Shown piece by piece: positions 6,123 to 9,529 of a stretch of 9,529 nucleotides of DNA. A program made the position numbers and the translations under genes. The stretch is from a bacterium (GTDB lineage: Bacteria > Margulisbacteria > Marinamargulisbacteria > JAAEMD01), in NCBI GenBank assembly GCA_024225875.1, contig JAAEMD010000288.1, positions 1 through 9,529 of the forward strand, given 5' to 3'. The notes under the pieces were generated by a model that was not told the origin of the DNA, searched no databases, and saw nothing but the letters and a program-made list of their open reading frames with translations. The number at the start of each line of letters is the position of its first letter. Position 1 is the stretch's first letter.

Positions 6123-7706
6123 ATGGGTTCTAATTCAAAAGAAACAGCTCCTTTCAAAAAAAAAGGCCCCCTGTTTATTAGAGTAGTTATAGTACTTTTA
6201 ATCCTTCTGATAACAGCCCTTTCAATACTCATTAAACATATGAAAAAGCTGGAAGATACCGCCAGTACCAGCGAAGCGAGCCAGGAAATAGCAGAAATCA
6301 TTGCCAGAACCGGCTTTGAGAAAACAAGATACTATCTTATGGATGACGATAACTGGAGCAATAATGAAGGCATCTTATTTGACCGTGAATACTATCTTGG
6401 GGGTACGTTTTCCATTACACTTTCCAATGCATCTACCCATCAAATAACAGCTGCCGCCAGATCTGAATACAGAGGAAGAAAAGCAGTACTAACAAAAAAA
6501 ATATCACGATCAAATAAAGATGGTTATGTACCTGCCGGATTTTCCATAGACATTTCTACCAGAAATGCTCAAATAATGGGTCAATTCAAAAACAACCTTG
6601 GCGGTATTACCATTAAAAACAAACGGGAAAAAGGCAATATAATATTAAACAGTCTCATTGTCCGTACCATACCAGGTACTGAAAACAATGTAATAAACAT
6701 TAAGATTGGCGGTAAAAGTGTCTGGAACAGCAATAAAAACAACAGCTCCGATTCAATCGTTTTTAATATAACAGATATAACTTTAAAGCCACAGGAAGCA
6801 ACTGATATCAGAATATTTTTTAATAATAATGTTTCAGGGAAGAACTGTCTTATCAAATTATTGTTTAATGACGGTTCATTTGCAAAGACTTACTTTAATC
6901 CACCTGCAGGACCAGTTCAGTCATACGATCTCAAGACATCAACAAAAAAGGCAAAAATCCTGGGCAAAAAAAAGAATAAAATATCCCCTTTAATATTAGA
7001 AAATACAAGCAGCCGATTCAACATTTATATGGATGCAGTAAAAATAAAGTGGAACCCTGATAAAGCTGACAGAAAACTTACTGGAATAAATTTCAATGGC
7101 AAAAAAATCTGGCGCGGCAGTGCCCATTCCAACCGGCTGATAAATATAAAAGATCATATAATACTTAAAAATAAAGCATATAAGATGACATTAATTTTTA
7201 GTGACAGCATGGAGTTTAGAGATATCAAGGCTACTATTATTATGGGTGATTTATCTAAAGTAAATTTAGCTGTGGATTTTTCAAGGGATCAGGCAAATCA
7301 CTTAAAAATAAAAGCCTCAACTGTCAAAACCCCGATTGATTTTAAAGTAATTGATAATTTATCCTTAAAAAACAGGCCCTTAAACAAAGAGCTTGTTGTA
7401 TCCGGCATTAAATCAGCTTTAAATCTTGATAAAAGACAGCAGTTAAAAGCTACTTATTATAAAAATACAGTTAATCTACAAGAAATCATATCCGGATCAT
7501 TCATAAAAATAAGCAACTACAGGGCACCTGCTTACCAGTTAAAAAAATCACTGCTGGAGTTTAACTCACCAGTAAAAGACATAGAAACAAAACTCACCTG
7601 TATAATAATTCATCCAGAGATAAAAAAAGATTGTACTTACTATACCCGGACCAAATCAGTGAATAATAAGTCCAGTAGCAGCTGGCTTATAAAAAGTGAG
7701 GCATGA
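6123..7706 (+). CDS. Second large pilin-like protein, paralogue of the preceding gene
   Basis: No named family is recognised, but it is clearly related to the 808-residue protein just upstream. Both share the pre-repeat block (DNWSNNEGILF at 76-86, SITLSNASTH at 97-106, KKISR at 125-129) and the repeat. Repeat copies lie at about 148-260 (KSVWNS, FNITDITLKP, FNDGS), 269-386 (KKIWRGSA, INIKDHIILK) and a degenerate third at 397-497 (EIISGSF, IKISNYRAPA). There is no C-terminal jelly-roll. The N-terminus has KKKG followed by one membrane helix (about 17-38), but Pro follows the Gly and Arg is at +5, so processing as a prepilin is doubtful. It is Lys-rich and basic, opposite to its neighbour. The start is 6 bp after the previous stop, with AAGGA only two bases before the ATG. 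A run of nine A encodes the KKK. It is predicted to partner the giant pilin; its function is unknown. Confidence 0.82.
   Translation: MGSNSKETAPFKKKGPLFIRVVIVLLILLITALSILIKHMKKLEDTASTSEASQEIAEIIARTGFEKTRYYLMDDDNWSNNEGILFDREYYLGGTFSITLSNASTHQITAAARSEYRGRKAVLTKKISRSNKDGYVPAGFSIDISTRNAQIMGQFKNNLGGITIKNKREKGNIILNSLIVRTIPGTENNVINIKIGGKSVWNSNKNNSSDSIVFNITDITLKPQEATDIRIFFNNNVSGKNCLIKLLFNDGSFAKTYFNPPAGPVQSYDLKTSTKKAKILGKKKNKISPLILENTSSRFNIYMDAVKIKWNPDKADRKLTGINFNGKKIWRGSAHSNRLINIKDHIILKNKAYKMTLIFSDSMEFRDIKATIIMGDLSKVNLAVDFSRDQANHLKIKASTVKTPIDFKVIDNLSLKNRPLNKELVVSGIKSALNLDKRQQLKATYYKNTVNLQEIISGSFIKISNYRAPAYQLKKSLLEFNSPVKDIETKLTCIIIHPEIKKDCTYYTRTKSVNNKSSSSWLIKSEA
6564..7613 (+). repeat. Three degenerate copies of the same Ig-like repeat in the 527-residue protein
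   Basis: The copies run at about 6564-6902, 6927-7280 and 7311-7613. The first two keep the W turn (W201, W330) and the following strand. The third keeps only the SGSF.KISNY part and has lost the Trp. Alignment of copies two and three by eye gives the same order of strands. Boundaries are approximate. Confidence 0.6.
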
Positions 7707-8254
7707 GCAGAATTAAAAAAGAAAAAAACAATAACGGCTTTACTATTATTGAGTTAATAACAGTAACTGTTCTGGTCGGCTTGATTATGTATGCTTTATT
7801 ACCGGGTTTAAGTATAGTTCCAGAAGCAGCAAGACAAATAAAACACAGCACAACCTACAGCCAGGAAGCTTTAGGTTTTTTTGAATACTTAAACCCTGTC
7901 TTAAAGAATGATTGTGAAGTTATTTCTACCGGTGATTATGCAATTTCTTTTAAATCCGGATCAGACACCTACAGCTTATATATTGCTGACTTTCCAGCCG
8001 GACCAGAGCCATACAGCATTGTACTCAAAAAAAATACTGGTCAACCTTATATTCTTGTCAAAAACATAGCCCTTCTCAGTTCTCCTTCACGGCCAGGACT
8101 TAAGTTTGATTTTTTTAATAACAGAGAAGTTACTGCAAACTCGACCGGCAATATTAAATCCATAAGAGCAACATTAACTTTTGACAGCGCTCCTCAGTAT
8201 TATGTTTTTAGATCTGCCTGGAGCCTTGATTCACCTGCAGAAACACTGCCATGA
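7703..8254 (+). CDS. Type IV prepilin-like protein, minor pilin (PilW/GspJ-like)
   Basis: This 183-residue protein has the canonical class III signal: a short basic leader, then NNNGFTIIELITVTVLVG, with cleavage expected between G12 and F13 and the conserved Glu at mature position 5 (E17). The hydrophobic helix runs to about residue 34. The rest is predicted to be a globular head, ending in strand-like segments (SIRATLTFDS, YVFRSAWSL) that resemble GspJ/PilW-type minor pilins. The length and the lack of a disulphide-bounded D-loop argue against a PilA-type major pilin, but this is not excluded. Only one Cys is seen. The ATG overlaps the TGA of the upstream gene by 4 bp, with GAGG one base before the start, so translational coupling is likely. 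The true Glu+5 here contrasts with the two large neighbours that lack it. Confidence 0.9.
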   Translation: MSRIKKEKNNNGFTIIELITVTVLVGLIMYALLPGLSIVPEAARQIKHSTTYSQEALGFFEYLNPVLKNDCEVISTGDYAISFKSGSDTYSLYIADFPAGPEPYSIVLKKNTGQPYILVKNIALLSSPSRPGLKFDFFNNREVTANSTGNIKSIRATLTFDSAPQYYVFRSAWSLDSPAETLP

Positions 8255-8291
8255 TGACAATAGAAAAATTAGCTTATTACGATAAAAATGA

Positions 8292-8297
8292 TATAAT
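8292..8297 (+). promoter_or_regulatory. Possible -10 hexamer just upstream of the pilM-pilN gene
   Basis: A perfect TATAAT lies eight bases before the ATG at 8306, in the only sizeable gap of the plus-strand operon. No good -35 is seen 16-18 bases upstream. If real, it would give a nearly leaderless transcript. The base composition makes chance occurrence easy. Confidence 0.2.
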
Positions 8298-8305
8298 TTA
8301 ATATA

Positions 8306-9529
8306 ATGGGAACCAAAGTAAAAAAAGCAATAAAATATAATACCGGGATAACATTTAGAAATTCAAAAATTGTTATTACTAAATCTCAATACAGCAAAAT
8401 TGGCGCCTATTTCCCTAAAGATTATGAACTTAAGTCAGAGTATATTTACTCTTATATCAACACATACGATTACATTGAAAATTTAAATCAAGCATTATCA
8501 AACACCACTCATGGATTTTTTGAAAACAGCAATATCACCTTTTCTCTTCCTTTTGATCAAATAACAGTACAGAAACTATCATTACCTGAATTGAATAAAC
8601 GCGACCTCTTATCAGCAATTAACAATCAAATCGATGATCTTGATGAATATTTCTGGACTTACCGAGTACTTAAAAGTGAAACCCAGTCACAAAAAGGTCC
8701 AAATAATATTCTGGTTATAAAAATAGAGAAAGATATTATAGAAAAATACATAAAATTATTCGATAAGCACAAAATTTCTTTAAACAGCATTGTTTCTGAG
8801 GTAGATATACTGGAACAGTTTGTTTCTGATCTTATCAGCAACAAAATCCCTAAAACCATGCTGGCAATAGATCTTGAAAATAACTTTTTAAAATTATCAA
8901 TTTTCGAAAATAACAGGATGGTTTTCTTCAGGGATGTACGGCTGGGCTTTGCTGAAATTATAAAGCCTGTACTGAGAAAGATTTCTTATGAAGGCAAAGA
9001 GTTCGAGTTTGATGAAGAAAAAGCTAAAGAAGTTCTAATTGAAAATGACATCTTTGACAGAAAAGAAAAAAAAGATATTCCTCTTGATAATATATTCTTT
9101 TTACTAAGGCCGTCTTTAGAAAAATTAGTTATTGAAATCCAGAAAACTCTCCAGTTTTACTTTAAAAAAAGTGACAGCGAGATAAATATTGCCAGTGTCC
9201 TGATCCTGGGAAAACTTCTTCAGATCAAAAATGTATCCAGCTATTTCAAGGAATCCCTTAACCTGCCAATAGAAAAACCTGAATTTAAAGCTAATATAGT
9301 TAAAATAAAGCATCAAAACAATATCAGCCTGCAAGAAGCCATAACAATGAGTGCAGCAGCCAGTCTTGAAACGGATAATTTCAGCAAAACCAATCTTTTA
9401 CCATCCTATTATATAACAAGAAAAACACATACAAGTATTGTTACCATCCTTATTACGTTTTTTTTATTCTGGTTATTATTTATATTATTTTTGAATGTTA
9501 ACTACACTAAAAACATTTATACAATCAAA
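8306..9529 (+). CDS. pilM: PilM-like actin-fold protein fused to a PilN N-terminus (GspL-like), cut by the window edge
   Basis: The frame stays open for 408 codons to the last base, so the gene is 3'-partial. Residues 1 to about 355 follow the PilM layout: FSLPFDQITVQKLSLPE at 79-95, the domain-two start MLAIDLENNFLKLSIFENN at 185-203, FFRDVRLGF at 207-215, and VLILGKLLQ near 298-306 followed by SSYFKESLNLPIE. PilM is a cytoplasmic actin-like protein that binds the N-terminus of PilN. Here that peptide appears in the same chain: TNLLPSYYITRK at 362-373, then a membrane helix (about 377-397) and the start of a periplasmic part. GspL has this single-chain layout. The nucleotide-binding loops look degenerate. 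No Shine-Dalgarno sequence precedes the ATG, and a stop four codons upstream in frame fixes the start. A gap of 51 bp follows the prepilin gene; PilO would be expected next. Confidence 0.85.
   Translation, partial: MGTKVKKAIKYNTGITFRNSKIVITKSQYSKIGAYFPKDYELKSEYIYSYINTYDYIENLNQALSNTTHGFFENSNITFSLPFDQITVQKLSLPELNKRDLLSAINNQIDDLDEYFWTYRVLKSETQSQKGPNNILVIKIEKDIIEKYIKLFDKHKISLNSIVSEVDILEQFVSDLISNKIPKTMLAIDLENNFLKLSIFENNRMVFFRDVRLGFAEIIKPVLRKISYEGKEFEFDEEKAKEVLIENDIFDRKEKKDIPLDNIFFLLRPSLEKLVIEIQKTLQFYFKKSDSEINIASVLILGKLLQIKNVSSYFKESLNLPIEKPEFKANIVKIKHQNNISLQEAITMSAAASLETDNFSKTNLLPSYYITRKTHTSIVTILITFFLFWLLFILFLNVNYTKNIYTIK

Noticed and set aside
8251..8301. A 16-codon open frame starting ATGATG over the prepilin stop and ending 4 bp before the pilM-like start.
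   Set aside because: It is very short, has no Shine-Dalgarno sequence and no recognisable content. A reinitiation bridge is possible but cannot be supported from one sequence.
8659..9334. Minus-strand open frames opposite the pilM-like gene.
   Set aside because: The plus-strand frame is open throughout and matches PilM and PilN landmarks along its length, so the antisense frames are by-products.

Overview
The window is a type IV pilus (T4P) or type II secretion-like assembly locus from an AT-rich bacterium. PilB, PilC, PilM/PilN-type and prepilin-type proteins together imply a diderm envelope, because PilM/PilN alignment complexes belong to Gram-negative-type machines. TGA is used as a stop by three genes, so the standard bacterial code applies. 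The phylum cannot be fixed from the sequence. The response regulator-ATPase-platform order and the very divergent large pilins suggest an under-sampled lineage (for example one of the candidate diderm phyla), but this is a weak inference.

Layout. From about 3276 down to 115 the minus strand carries a tight operon: a single-domain response regulator (2908-3276), a PilB/GspE assembly ATPase (1347-2894) and a PilC/GspF inner-membrane platform protein (115-1350). The last two genes overlap by 4 bp. A 413-bp AT-rich divergent spacer (3277-3689) holds several perfect dyads and a 14-bp direct repeat, and probably contains the promoters for both directions. From 3690 the plus strand carries an 808-residue pilin-like protein with four tandem beta-sandwich repeats and a C-terminal lectin-like module, a 527-residue paralogue with three degenerating copies of the same repeat, a 183-residue prepilin with a canonical GF...E processing motif, and a PilM-like protein. 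The PilM-like protein runs off the right edge and appears to be fused directly to the start of PilN.

How the genes may work together. PilB drives PilC to extract pilin subunits from the inner membrane. The PilM-PilN fusion would connect the cytoplasmic motor to a periplasmic alignment complex, in the manner of GspL. The small prepilin is a candidate minor pilin. The two large proteins look like oversized PilX/GspK-type subunits that would sit at or near the fibre tip and present binding domains. The CheY-like regulator has no output domain and probably acts by protein contact, perhaps on the motor. PilO, PilQ, PilT, the prepilin peptidase and a major pilin are not in the window; some may lie beyond the right edge.

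The most notable points are the giant repeat-bearing pilin pair, the PilM-PilN fusion with eroded nucleotide-binding motifs, and a PilB that lacks the N-terminal half of the MshEN domain.
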